64,000 bases of DNA from Bog-473 sp963840435 (lineage in GTDB: Bacteria > Actinomycetota > Acidimicrobiia > Acidimicrobiales > RAAP-2): assembly GCA_963840435.1 (NCBI GenBank), contig CAWIYY010000010.1, positions 186,001-250,000 of the forward strand, written 5' to 3'. This document shows, in pieces, positions 34,183 to 42,240 of the stretch (positions are counted from its first letter, which is position 1; every line of letters starts with the position of its first letter). A program made the position numbers and the translations under genes. The notes under the pieces were generated by a model. The model saw only the letters and a program-made list of their open reading frames with translations. It had not been told where the DNA came from and ran no database searches.

Positions 34183-35346
34183 TCAGTCTTCGGGCGGAGC
34201 AGGGACGCTCGGGAAGAGCTCTTGGAAGGCGCCGATGCGAATACGACGACTGGTTGCTGCGTCCACACCATCGAAGAGCTCATTGAGCGTCTTTTGTGTA
34301 TGGCCGAACGTGCCCTCGAAATGGGGATAGTCACTGCCCCACATCACGTTCTGCCACCCCATCGCCGAGTTGGCAGCGACAGCGGAGATGTCGTGCTGGA
34401 ACGAGGCGTAGACCTGGTCGTAGAGGAACCGACTCGGGAGTTTGGACAGCGCCGGCTTCACGGCGGCTCCGTGCTGACGGTAACCCTCGTCCATCCGGTC
34501 CGCGATAAACGGACCCCAGGTTGCGCCACCCTCCGAAACAAGGACCTTGAGCTCCGGGTGGCGGTCCAGCGCACCACAGGCAATGAGCTGGGTGACCGCT
34601 CGCTGTCCGCCGTAGGTGGTCTCGACGTAGTTGAGCACGGCTCCGCCCCGACCCCGGTAGTAGACACCGGTGCGCTGCGTCGGGTCGTGTGGCTCAGTGC
34701 CGATGTGAAAGCCGATCACCATGCCAGTGTCGGCGAATGCGGCCCAGAGCGGGTCCCACTCCTCGTCGTTCCACTCCGGCCGCCCGATTGGCGGGCGTGT
34801 CGGCAGGAATCCACAGAGAAATCCGCTCTCGTGGGCCCGTTTGACCTCCGCGACGGCGTCATCGATGTCGATCAACGGGATGGAGGCGACGCACACAAAT
34901 CGTGGCGAGTTCTGTTGGAATGCCAGCGCCCATTCATTGAGCGCACGGCAGCCCTCCTTCACGACGCGAGGCGTGCGGACGTTGAACGTCCAGATGCCGA
35001 GCGAGGGATACATCACTTCGCCCCACACGCCCTCCTCGTCGAGGTCCTTGATTCGCGCAACGGGGTCGTTTCCACCGATGACCCGGTTGATGAAATCGTC
35101 CTCCTCGGAATCCACTGGTCGCGCGTTGATGCCAAGACCCTTCTTTGCCTTGTCCGTCTTGGGAAGATCGCGGCGGAACTCCTGGCCGTCGATGTAGATG
35201 GTCTCGAAATCCCCGCTTGGGTCCTTGACGCTCCGCGGGAGGCGTTCCCGAATGTCCTCCGGTAGCGACGCGAAGAGGTCCAGCGGCTCCATCAAATGCG
35301 AGTCACCCGAGTTCGCCCACAGCTTCTTCTCCATCAGCTCACCCAC
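34183..35346 (-). CDS. Amidohydrolase family 2 protein
   Basis: This is an Amidohydro_2 protein of about 387 residues. GTG 35346 has GGGAGG four bases upstream; ATG 35334 (MEKKLWANSGDSHLMEP) is the alternative. Landmarks are NSGDSHLMEPLDLF (metal-site strand 1; Ser replaces a His), MVIGFHIGTEP, LKVLVSEGGATWGPF and MWGSDYPHFEGTFGHT. It is related to, but clearly different from, the member at 21742; both types occur in actinobacterial aromatic or steroid clusters. The downstream gene (FAS1-like hydratase) has its own site D. A promoter-like region with a perfect TTGACA lies upstream. Confidence 0.82.
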   Translation of the reverse strand: MGELMEKKLWANSGDSHLMEPLDLFASLPEDIRERLPRSVKDPSGDFETIYIDGQEFRRDLPKTDKAKKGLGINARPVDSEEDDFINRVIGGNDPVARIKDLDEEGVWGEVMYPSLGIWTFNVRTPRVVKEGCRALNEWALAFQQNSPRFVCVASIPLIDIDDAVAEVKRAHESGFLCGFLPTRPPIGRPEWNDEEWDPLWAAFADTGMVIGFHIGTEPHDPTQRTGVYYRGRGGAVLNYVETTYGGQRAVTQLIACGALDRHPELKVLVSEGGATWGPFIADRMDEGYRQHGAAVKPALSKLPSRFLYDQVYASFQHDISAVAANSAMGWQNVMWGSDYPHFEGTFGHTQKTLNELFDGVDAATSRRIRIGAFQELFPSVPAPPED

Positions 35347-35395
35347 ACGTCCTCCCGTATTCCCCCACGCTCTCTCGCGCTCTCGACGTCTATAT

Positions 35396-35428
35396 GCAAA
35401 TATTGTTCTCATATTGCGCGGCTGTCAA
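35396..35428 (-). promoter_or_regulatory. Promoter with perfect -35 box and overlapping imperfect inverted repeat
   Basis: On the minus strand TTGACA (35428-35423) is a consensus -35 hexamer. Seventeen bases later the AT-rich sequence CAATATTTGCATATAG offers a -10. The inverted repeat GCAATAT-N7-ATATTTGC (35417-35396, one base longer on one arm) covers the spacer and -10. It lies about 50-80 bases upstream of the amidohydrolase start. Its sequence differs from the AGTRTACT sites, so a different regulator is likely. Confidence 0.5.
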
Positions 35429-35638
35429 GCAGCGCTTTAGAAAAGAGTGGCCCAAAAACCTGCAACGAACGGGGCCGTGTCGCTACAATGCAAACGCAGT
35501 TCTCGAAATGCCGGACAACGGACTTTCGACGGTCGTCGTGGCCGGACCCAATGTCCGTGGAGCCCGCACCCGAGGCGAAGCGCCTGGGCAAGGTTCAGGC
35601 ATGCCACGGCGCACGAGCAGCGGTACGGAAAGGACACA

Positions 35639-36856
35639 ATGCCGGAGACGTTGAAGGACAAGACGGCCATCGTGGGTATCGGTGCAACGCCGTACTACCG
35701 GCGGGGTGAATCGTTGCCGCAGAGTGAGCTCGAACTCGCCTGCAAGGCCATTCTGGGCGCTCTCGCCGATGCAGGCCTCACGGTCAACGACCTCGACGGT
35801 TTCACCATCTATTCCAGTTCTTGTGACCCGGCCCAGGTGGCGTCGGTCTTGGGCGTACCCGAAGTGCGCTTCGCCGCCACCCTCACGTCCGGCGGTGGCG
35901 GATCGGCGGGTTCCTTGGGTCTCGCCGCTTCTGCGATCATGTCGGGACAAGCCGAGGTCTGCGTGACGCTGATGACCCTGCAACAGGCCAAGCGACGATT
36001 GGGCGGAAGCGCCGTCGACGGCCGAGGACCCGGCCTCGGAGGTGGCGGGAGCCCCTACGGCGGCGGCGGCGTTCCGAACTATGCCGCCTTCATCAGCGGA
36101 GCCGGACTTCTGGCGCCCGGTCACAGCTTCGCCCTGCTGACCAGGCGACACATGGAGCTCTACGGGACCAAGCGGGAGCACCTGGCCGAGGTCTGCATCT
36201 CGCAGCGCGAGAACGCCATCCGGCGGCCGACCGCCATCCGGACGGACCCGCTGACACTCGATGACTACTTCGATGCTCGGATGATCAGCGACCCACTCTG
36301 CCTGTACGACTACACAATGGAATCCGATGGTGCCGTTGCCGCAGTGGTGACCTCCGCTGAACGAGCGAAGGACCTGCGCCAGAAGCCGGTCTATATCGGA
36401 GGAAGCGCCCACGGCGGCGCCGGCCGCTGGGGATCTGCGATCTTCACGTACTTTCAGATGCCCGACGAGTACTTTGCCTCGTCGGGCAACCGGCCGATCG
36501 CCAAGCGCATGTTCGAGATGGCCGGCATGGGCCCCGAGGACGTCGACGTCGCCCTGTTCTACGACCACTTCTCGCCGATGGTCATCATGCAGCTCGAGGA
36601 CTACGGCTTCTGCCCGATCGGTGAAGGTGGCCCCTTCGTCGCCGACGGGAACATCAGGTGGAAAGGTGGATCCATCCCGGTCAACACGCACGGCGGTCAT
36701 CTGTCGGAGGCGTACATCATCGGCATGACCCATGTCCGCGAGGCTGTCGAGCAACTCCGAGGAGTGGCCGTGAACCAGGTTGCGGACGCCGAGGTGGCGA
36801 TCGTCACCGGAGGGCCTTCGGGGCTGCCGATCAGCGGCACTCTGCTGCACAACTGA
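35639..36856 (+). CDS. Thiolase-fold lipid-transfer/aldolase-like protein (Ltp2-like), Cys-less
   Basis: This 405-residue SCP-x/lipid-transfer thiolase homologue starts at ATG 35639 with GGAAAGGA upstream. It opens DKTAIVGIGATPYYRRGES, typical of mycobacterial Ltp proteins. At the nucleophile position it reads ATLTSGGGGSAGSLGLAA, with no Cys, and the C-terminal block is TGGPSGLPISG. It retains LFYDHFSPMVIMQLEDYGF and VNTHGGHLSEAYI. A Gly-rich segment (GPGLGGGGSPYGGGG) is unusual. The DUF35 gene 30 bases downstream makes an Ltp2/DUF35-type retro-aldolase likely. It is the second such pair in the window and is only distantly similar to the first. Confidence 0.82.
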   Translation: MPETLKDKTAIVGIGATPYYRRGESLPQSELELACKAILGALADAGLTVNDLDGFTIYSSSCDPAQVASVLGVPEVRFAATLTSGGGGSAGSLGLAASAIMSGQAEVCVTLMTLQQAKRRLGGSAVDGRGPGLGGGGSPYGGGGVPNYAAFISGAGLLAPGHSFALLTRRHMELYGTKREHLAEVCISQRENAIRRPTAIRTDPLTLDDYFDARMISDPLCLYDYTMESDGAVAAVVTSAERAKDLRQKPVYIGGSAHGGAGRWGSAIFTYFQMPDEYFASSGNRPIAKRMFEMAGMGPEDVDVALFYDHFSPMVIMQLEDYGFCPIGEGGPFVADGNIRWKGGSIPVNTHGGHLSEAYIIGMTHVREAVEQLRGVAVNQVADAEVAIVTGGPSGLPISGTLLHN

Positions 36857-36886
36857 CCGCGCAACGACGAGAAAGCGACCCAAGCC

Positions 36887-37327
36887 ATGACGGACCTCAT
36901 ACGCGGCACCTTCCCTTCCATGATGAAGGATCCCTTCGCCGACGCCTCGACACAGCCCTTTTGGGACGCCGCCGCCAAAGGGCAGCTCATCGCGCCCAGG
37001 TGCACGACCTGTGGCACGTTCGTCCTGCCGCCCCAGCCCTTCTGCTTCTCGTGCCAGGACCAGAGCTTCGAATGGGTCGATCTGCCCGGCACTGGCATCG
37101 TCTACACCTACACCGTGGTTCGACACCCGCTGTCCCCACAGCTCGCCGATGTGGTGCCGTACGTCTCAGGAGTGATCGAACTGGACGGGACCCAGGGTGC
37201 AGGGGCCAGGCTGCTGCTCAACATCACGAACGCGGATCCCGAGACCGTCAAGATCGGTGACAAGGTTGAGATCTGGTTCGACCAGGTCAGCGAGACCTTT
37301 TCCCTACCCCGCGCCCGGATAGCCTGA
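36887..37327 (+). CDS. Zn-ribbon/OB-fold (DUF35) protein
   Basis: This 146-residue DUF35 protein has Zn-ribbon cysteines in CTTC and CFSC (about 39-55), then an OB-fold (FEWVDLPGTGIVYTYTVVRHPLSPQLADVVPYVSGVIEL). The N-terminal helix (PFADASTQPFWDAAAKGQL) is the usual docking segment for the thiolase-fold partner, here the gene 30 bases upstream. It also lies 7 bases before a TetR gene, so all three form an operon. Function by analogy: it forms the heteromeric aldolase that sheds a small carbonyl compound from a branched hydroxyacyl-CoA. Confidence 0.85.
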   Translation: MTDLIRGTFPSMMKDPFADASTQPFWDAAAKGQLIAPRCTTCGTFVLPPQPFCFSCQDQSFEWVDLPGTGIVYTYTVVRHPLSPQLADVVPYVSGVIELDGTQGAGARLLLNITNADPETVKIGDKVEIWFDQVSETFSLPRARIA

Positions 37328-37334
37328 CTCCGTC

Positions 37335-37979
37335 ATGCCGCCTTCCGATCCGGCGCCCGCAACGCGGGCGGGGCGGCCCCGGCGCTTCGAGGCAGACGAG
37401 GAGCTTCGCATCCTGCTCGACGCCGCCCTGGTCGTCATGGAGCGCAACGGATATGCCGATGCGACCGTCGCCGACATCCTTCGCCAAGCCGACCTGTCGA
37501 CCCGGTCGTTCTACCGCCACTTCGAGACCAAGGATCAACTGCTCTGCGCACTGTTTCGCCGTGACGCCGAAGCTGCCGCAGCACGGCTCAACGCGAAAGT
37601 AGAAGCCGCGACGACCCCGCGGGCAGCACTCGACGCCTGGATCGATGAGATCTTGAGTTTCGGTCGCCACGCACGAAAGGCCTCTCGGGTCATGGTGCTC
37701 GGATCGCCCGCTGCGATGAAGGCCGACGGATACGCCGAGGAAATGCACCACGCGACGCAACTCCTGCTGGCACCGCTCGAGTCGCTCCTCGCCGAGGGCG
37801 CAGCCGATGGTTCGTTTCCGCTGGCCGATCCAGCCGCCGACGCCCCGCTCGTACAGTCGGTTGTCTGGACTGCGGCCGGCCTCAACGCCGGCCGTATGGG
37901 TCCTCCGCTGGCCAAGGCGTCACAACACGTTCGCTCGTTCTGCGAGCGCGCACTGGGCGTGGAGCGGTCACGCGGCTAG
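37335..37979 (+). CDS. TetR family transcriptional regulator
   Basis: This 214-residue regulator has the HTH at about residues 35-60: NGYADATVADILRQADLSTRSFYRHFETKDQLL. The N-terminus is Pro/Ala/Arg-rich (PATRAGRPRRFEADEELR). It is cotranscribed with the Ltp/DUF35 pair and convergent with the orphan binding protein. Its central place in the catabolic region makes it a candidate controller of the AGTRTACT sites, particularly E (about 1.4 kb away) and D. The ligand is unknown; CoA thioesters are typical for such catabolic TetRs. Confidence 0.87.
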   Translation: MPPSDPAPATRAGRPRRFEADEELRILLDAALVVMERNGYADATVADILRQADLSTRSFYRHFETKDQLLCALFRRDAEAAAARLNAKVEAATTPRAALDAWIDEILSFGRHARKASRVMVLGSPAAMKADGYAEEMHHATQLLLAPLESLLAEGAADGSFPLADPAADAPLVQSVVWTAAGLNAGRMGPPLAKASQHVRSFCERALGVERSRG

Positions 37980-38048
37980 CAACCAACGCCTCGTCACGCT
38001 CGACCAATCCTGGTCTTCCCTGAGTTCGCCAGAGCGAAGGCGTCGGCC

Positions 38049-39314
38049 CTAGAACAGCGGCGTCGGGTTGTAGACCTTGACCTTCGTCACGTTGCCCGAC
38101 TTGCCCGCTTCGATCGTGCCGATGGCGGCCGACGAAGAGCAGACCGACTTCAGCAGCGGAATCGCCGTCCCGTTGCACGTGAAGGTCAGACCTCCCGAGA
38201 GTGGGATCACTACGTTCTTGGCCGTTGCGAGCGTCTGCTTGATGCCGGCAGCTGTCACCGGTTGCGTCGAGCCCTTCATGACATTGACCAGTGCCAGGAC
38301 AGGGGTCACACCGTCCGCCTCGTTGCTGCTCACGTTGGGGTTGGTACTGACCTTGGGCAGGAACTTGTGGATGATCGACGCGTACTCGGCGTCGTCCGCC
38401 TTCGACGTCTTCGTGGAGGTCGTGATGTACGAACCGGCCAGGGCCTTGTCGAGGGTCGACGACTTCTCGATACTCGGGTCCTGGCACGTCGACAGGACGT
38501 ATTTTGGCAGCTTCAGGTCGAGCGTCTCGTAGCCCTTGAGGAACGAACTGCACAGGGTGACGTCACCGACCATGCCGACGGCATCGGCGCCACCGGAAAT
38601 CGCCGACTGCAGTTGCGGGCTCACGTCCGCCGTCCCGGGGTTGACCGGGACCACGTCGAAGCCGACGCCGGCAGCCTTGTACACCAATGCTCCGAGCTCT
38701 TGTGCACCTTGAATGGCCGCCGGGACGTTCTCGACGAGGAAGGCGACCTTCTTCAGGTCGTGCTGCTTGGCACTCAAGGCCATGGCTCCGAGATACGCCG
38801 GGAACCCGCCTTCGAGGGCGTACGCACCGGGCGACGTCAACTCGGCGGTCGACGCGCCACTGATCGTGATGTAGGGAATGCCCGCTCCGACGATCGTCGG
38901 AACCTCCGTCTGACCCTGTCCTGTGAAGGGCTCGACCACCGCGACAACACCTTTTTGCACCATGTCATTGGCGCAGGTCTGGCCCCCGGCCGGTGTCGAC
39001 TGGTTCTCGCAGACGTAGAGATTGACCTTGTGGCCCTCGATCCCGCCGAGGTCTGCATTGACGTACTTCGTGGCTGCCTGCGCGCCCTGCTCGACCAGTG
39101 CCGAGGTGCCGATCGCACTCGATCCCCCACCGTCGGTGATGATGCCGATCGTGACAGGGGATCCCGTCGCTGCCCCTGACGTGCCGCTGGCGGACGCCGC
39201 CCCGGCTCCGAGTGTCATCACCCCGGCGGCCATCGTCAGAACTGCCGCCGCACGGAAAATCACCCGTTTCTTGGTGCTGTCGCCACACCGCCCGAAAGCA
39301 ACTGCCTGGAGCAC
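38049..39314 (-). CDS. Orphan branched-chain-amino-acid-type ABC substrate-binding protein
   Basis: This 421-residue binding protein starts at GTG 39314 with AGGAGG six bases upstream. The signal peptide is about residues 16-43 (KKRVIFRAAAVLTMAAGVMTLGAGAASAS). It is a close paralogue of the gene at 10655: shared blocks include YVCENQSTPAGGQ, VVAVVEPFTGQGQTEVPTIVGAGIPY, VLSTCQDPSIE.S.TLDKALAGS and VKVYNPTPLF. No permease or ATPase lies nearby, so it may feed the fused importer at 12393. Both this gene and the importer have an AGTRTACT-type site upstream, which supports joint use. The ligand is unknown but is presumably the substrate of the catabolic genes. Confidence 0.86.
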   Translation of the reverse strand: MLQAVAFGRCGDSTKKRVIFRAAAVLTMAAGVMTLGAGAASASGTSGAATGSPVTIGIITDGGGSSAIGTSALVEQGAQAATKYVNADLGGIEGHKVNLYVCENQSTPAGGQTCANDMVQKGVVAVVEPFTGQGQTEVPTIVGAGIPYITISGASTAELTSPGAYALEGGFPAYLGAMALSAKQHDLKKVAFLVENVPAAIQGAQELGALVYKAAGVGFDVVPVNPGTADVSPQLQSAISGGADAVGMVGDVTLCSSFLKGYETLDLKLPKYVLSTCQDPSIEKSSTLDKALAGSYITTSTKTSKADDAEYASIIHKFLPKVSTNPNVSSNEADGVTPVLALVNVMKGSTQPVTAAGIKQTLATAKNVVIPLSGGLTFTCNGTAIPLLKSVCSSSAAIGTIEAGKSGNVTKVKVYNPTPLF

Positions 39315-39387
39315 TGGGTTCCTCCTAGGTGAATGAGGGGTCCGAAAATGTGCTCGTCAGTTGCAGCTGGCCCCCCGGCGCCGCAAC

Positions 39388-39406
39388 CAAAAGAGTGTAC
39401 CTTTTG
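39388..39406 (-). promoter_or_regulatory. Operator-like inverted repeat, site E
   Basis: CAAAAG and CTTTTG form perfect six-base arms around AGTGTAC. The element is centred about 83 bases upstream of the binding-protein GTG. In gene sense it reads GGTACACTCTTTTG, with TACACT as a -10-like hexamer. The core is AGTGTACC, one base off the palindromic AGTGTACT. Confidence 0.6.
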
Positions 39407-39789
39407 CTACTTCAGAGCGTCAACATATCGCAACACTTCTGGGAATTTCCGGCACCGGTGGGAATTTTCTGAAGTGGCACGATCGCCTTCCTGTCCATTG
39501 AGTCGCCTTTTTCCTCCAGAGGCGTCGGCGTCCGGGCGCGACGCCAGGGGCGGCCTACTCCCGGTGGAATGGCCGCCCCTGGGCGCCTTGGCGGGAACCC
39601 TCCGGACGGGATCCCGGGCGCCCCACGCCCGCGGGACAGTGGCGCCGTGGCCGGCCTTTGCACTACCCCCCGGAGTACACGGCCGGCACTTCCGGCGACG
39701 TCTCACCGGAACCGAACGGGAACGGTACTGCAACAATTCCGACACACAACGTCGCCCCCCAAGAGCAACTTGGGACAGGCTCACGGCGG
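39407..39789. other. 383-base gap with an 8-bp inverted repeat, no gene seen
   Basis: No coding frame with protein-like composition is present between the binding-protein promoter and the end of the kinase gene. ACTTCAGA (39409-39416) and TCTGAAGT (39468-39475) form a perfect 8-bp inverted repeat 51 bases apart, enclosing two copies of GGGAATTT. The rest is GC-rich with no recognisable signal. Confidence 0.45.
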
Positions 39790-41247
39790 TCAGTCCTCTG
39801 CGTCCTGTAGGGCTCGAGCCAGGTTCCGCTGCGTGCGGAAATGGGCGTCGAGTCCGGAGTGCGCCGTCAGAAGGTCGCGCTTGGCGCCGGTGCGGAAGAG
39901 ATGTCCGCCGGTACGACTCGTCATGCAGGCACCGAGCGCGAAGAACACCCGGTAGAACGTCACGGCTCGTGGATCGACGGCCTCGGCCGCACCACCGGCG
40001 CGGCGGTAGACGTCGACGAAGTCGTCCCACGCCATCAGCGCAGTCGCCGCCGGCCACACCGCCGCCAGCTCGCGCGCCGCTGGACCGATGGTCGCCGCCT
40101 CCCAGTCGACCAATGCCGTGAGGTGATCACCCACGACCAACATGTTGTGCAGGCCGACGTCTCCCTGCAGGAGACACAACTGCTCCGAGGGTGTGACGTC
40201 ATCGACGTGGTCGACCAGCCATTGCCGGGCCGCCGCCACCGCCACGATGGGTGGTCCGCTGAGGTCGGTGATCCGGGCCGCCATACCGTCGACCGCCGTC
40301 GTGAGCGACTCCGCCGTGACCGCTTCTCCTGGCCCGAGTCCGGCGGCGACAAGGTCGTCGAGCGGCACCGAATGCAAGCGGGCCAGCGCCGTCGCCAATT
40401 GTTCTCCCAACGCATGCCTGTGCTCCGCCGGAGGAGCGGCCAGGTCGGGGAAGTACTCGCCCGCCTTGGTGCCATCCACCCGGGCCATCACCAAGAGCGT
40501 GCCCTCCCCGAGCAACTCATCGGCATCGCGTTCAGCGAAGAAGGGCTGGGGTACAGGGATGCCGCCGTGGCGGTAGACGACGTCGAGCACGGCGAACTCG
40601 TCGGCCGCACTCGTCGCAAGCAACCCGATCGGACGGTCCTTGCGGACGATGAGGTCGCGGGGCAGCTCCTCGGTACCTTCGATCCTGACCAGCAGCGTCT
40701 CCTTCGAGCGCCCACCGGGAACGACCTGCATGCTGGTCACGGTCAGCCCGGGTGAGCTCGAGAAGCGACCGCGCAGGTAGGCGGCCAGGTCGTCCGGCGT
40801 GACGGAGGAACGAACAGCGACGTTTGTACCACCGGCCTCCTTCGCCTTGTCGGCCAGGACGTCGCGCCGGAGATCGTCCACCCGTTCGAGGAAGCGGCGC
40901 TCCACGTCGACGAGCTCTGCGGCGCGCGCACGTTCGCTCGCCTGAGCACTGCCGGCGGTCAGAGCGACGACGTCAGCCGCCCGACGACGGAGCTCGTCAA
41001 ATCGCGCCGGGCTCACGTCCACGCCCCCGTCCAGGGGCTCGCCCAGGAGCTGGGCGAACTCGGCGCCGAACACACAACTCAGCTCCGAGGCCGACTCCTC
41101 CTCGACGATGAACTCGGCCAGGATGCGGTCGACCAGCGCCGCCGCGTCGATCGCCGCCGACGTGGTGAGCTCCGGCAGGAAGACCTCCGACACCGTGGCG
41201 CGCAGTTGCCGGTAGTAGAGGGCACGGTCGTCCGCCGGCTGCCGCAT
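39790..41247 (-). CDS. APH-family phosphotransferase (aminoglycoside-phosphotransferase fold)
   Basis: The ATG at 41247 overlaps the upstream stop (TGATG). The 485-residue product has an alpha-helical N-terminal extension (about 1-150) rich in Ala/Glu/Arg, then an APH-like kinase domain: GGRSKETLLVRIEG (N-lobe), LIVRKDRP (ATP-site Lys region), LLQGDVGLHNMLVVG (catalytic Asp and Asn of the Brenner motif) and ALVDWEAATIGP (metal-binding Asp). In actinobacterial catabolic clusters this family resembles the kinase domain of ACAD10/11 and LvaA, which phosphorylate hydroxyacyl-CoA. The neighbours (lipocalin-like, ADC-like, LLM) recur. Antibiotic resistance is unlikely from this context. Confidence 0.8.
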   Translation of the reverse strand: MRQPADDRALYYRQLRATVSEVFLPELTTSAAIDAAALVDRILAEFIVEEESASELSCVFGAEFAQLLGEPLDGGVDVSPARFDELRRRAADVVALTAGSAQASERARAAELVDVERRFLERVDDLRRDVLADKAKEAGGTNVAVRSSVTPDDLAAYLRGRFSSSPGLTVTSMQVVPGGRSKETLLVRIEGTEELPRDLIVRKDRPIGLLATSAADEFAVLDVVYRHGGIPVPQPFFAERDADELLGEGTLLVMARVDGTKAGEYFPDLAAPPAEHRHALGEQLATALARLHSVPLDDLVAAGLGPGEAVTAESLTTAVDGMAARITDLSGPPIVAVAAARQWLVDHVDDVTPSEQLCLLQGDVGLHNMLVVGDHLTALVDWEAATIGPAARELAAVWPAATALMAWDDFVDVYRRAGGAAEAVDPRAVTFYRVFFALGACMTSRTGGHLFRTGAKRDLLTAHSGLDAHFRTQRNLARALQDAED

Positions 41248-42194
41248 CAGTCCTCCGGGCGCACGATGCCGTTGCTCATCGCCTGGCCCTCGACATAGAC
41301 CGGCGGGTCCTGGCCGTTGCGCGGGTTGATGTTCGTCTCGAGGAAGCCCCACCCGCCGCCGACGCCGTCGACGCTCACCTCGCCCACCGACTCCCAGCCG
41401 TACCGCTGCGCGGTCGCCCCGACCATGCCACCAATCGTGTCGATCCGGACCGTGGTCGTCTCGCCCCCCTCGAGGACATAGACGATCTCGGCCGACGGGC
41501 AGCGCACCGAGTCGTCGTCGACGTGGACGAGCATCCGAGCCGCCGAAACCGGGACGGACTCGCCCGCCCGGCTGACCGCTCCGATCCGGAAGAAGCTGCC
41601 ATTGGTGCCGACCATGGAGGCGAAGCGGTAGCGGACGTCGCCGTGCTCGGCCCCGAAGCTCCGGCTCGACACGAAACTGTCCCAGCGCCTGGCCCCCCAG
41701 GAGTGGTCCCGCCAGGCCGGCGCGTCGACTGCCGTCTTCGTCCCGTCGAGCTCGACCGTCCCCCGCACCCGACAAAAGACGTGGAAGTTGTTGGAGAAGA
41801 TCGTCCCGGCCGTGCCCGCCGTGCCCACGAAGGTCTGCGCGTTGACGTACGAGCGCGGACCCAAGTCCTCGATCTCGAACTCAATGCGACACCCGTCGCC
41901 GTCCAGCACGAAGTACAGCCGCTCTCCGTCGCGCACGATCCGCTGCGGGCCTGCGCACACGCCCTCCTCGTGGAGGCGAACCAGCGGCAGACCCTCGCCA
42001 TTACCGCGAAACCGCGCACCGCCACGCTGGTACACGCCGCACCACAGATTGGCCGTCTCCCGGTTGAGCTCGTTGCCCATCCGGTGGTTCCCACCGAGCC
42101 CGCTCGAGGTATCACACCAGGCGAGATACACGCTCTCCTGCCAGTCGGGATCGTCGCCCGCCGGGTGCAGCCCCTCGTCCGACTTGGTCTCCAT
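41247..42194 (-). CDS. Lipocalin-like protein (DUF7064/DUF7065-like)
   Basis: This protein of about 315 residues is placed from ATG 42194 (METKSDEGLHPAGDDPDWQESVYLAWCDT); GTG 42203 is also possible and no clear ribosome-binding site decides. It consists of beta-strand repeats with the motif WRDHSWGARRWDS, which recalls AttH/CrtC-type lipocalin-like proteins ('RDhSWG.R'). The same motif (RDRSWGPRP) occurs in the frameshifted gene at 54954, also next to an APH-type kinase. It overlaps the kinase start by TGATG. The DUF assignment is from memory of the motif and needs checking. Function unknown; binding or conversion of a hydrophobic compound is plausible. Confidence 0.65.
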   Translation of the reverse strand: METKSDEGLHPAGDDPDWQESVYLAWCDTSSGLGGNHRMGNELNRETANLWCGVYQRGGARFRGNGEGLPLVRLHEEGVCAGPQRIVRDGERLYFVLDGDGCRIEFEIEDLGPRSYVNAQTFVGTAGTAGTIFSNNFHVFCRVRGTVELDGTKTAVDAPAWRDHSWGARRWDSFVSSRSFGAEHGDVRYRFASMVGTNGSFFRIGAVSRAGESVPVSAARMLVHVDDDSVRCPSAEIVYVLEGGETTTVRIDTIGGMVGATAQRYGWESVGEVSVDGVGGGWGFLETNINPRNGQDPPVYVEGQAMSNGIVRPED

Positions 42195-42240
42195 CGAGTC
42201 CACCGTCAGGCGAGCGAGCAAAGGCCGGGAACCGGAGTCG

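Noticed and set aside
37980..38048. Short stem TTCGC-N4-GCGAA between convergent genes
   Set aside because: A five-base stem with no T-run is too weak to call a terminator.
39790..41247. Aminoglycoside resistance kinase
   Set aside because: The fold is APH-like, but the operon consists of catabolic genes and the family includes hydroxyacyl-CoA kinases; there is no sign of a resistance cassette.
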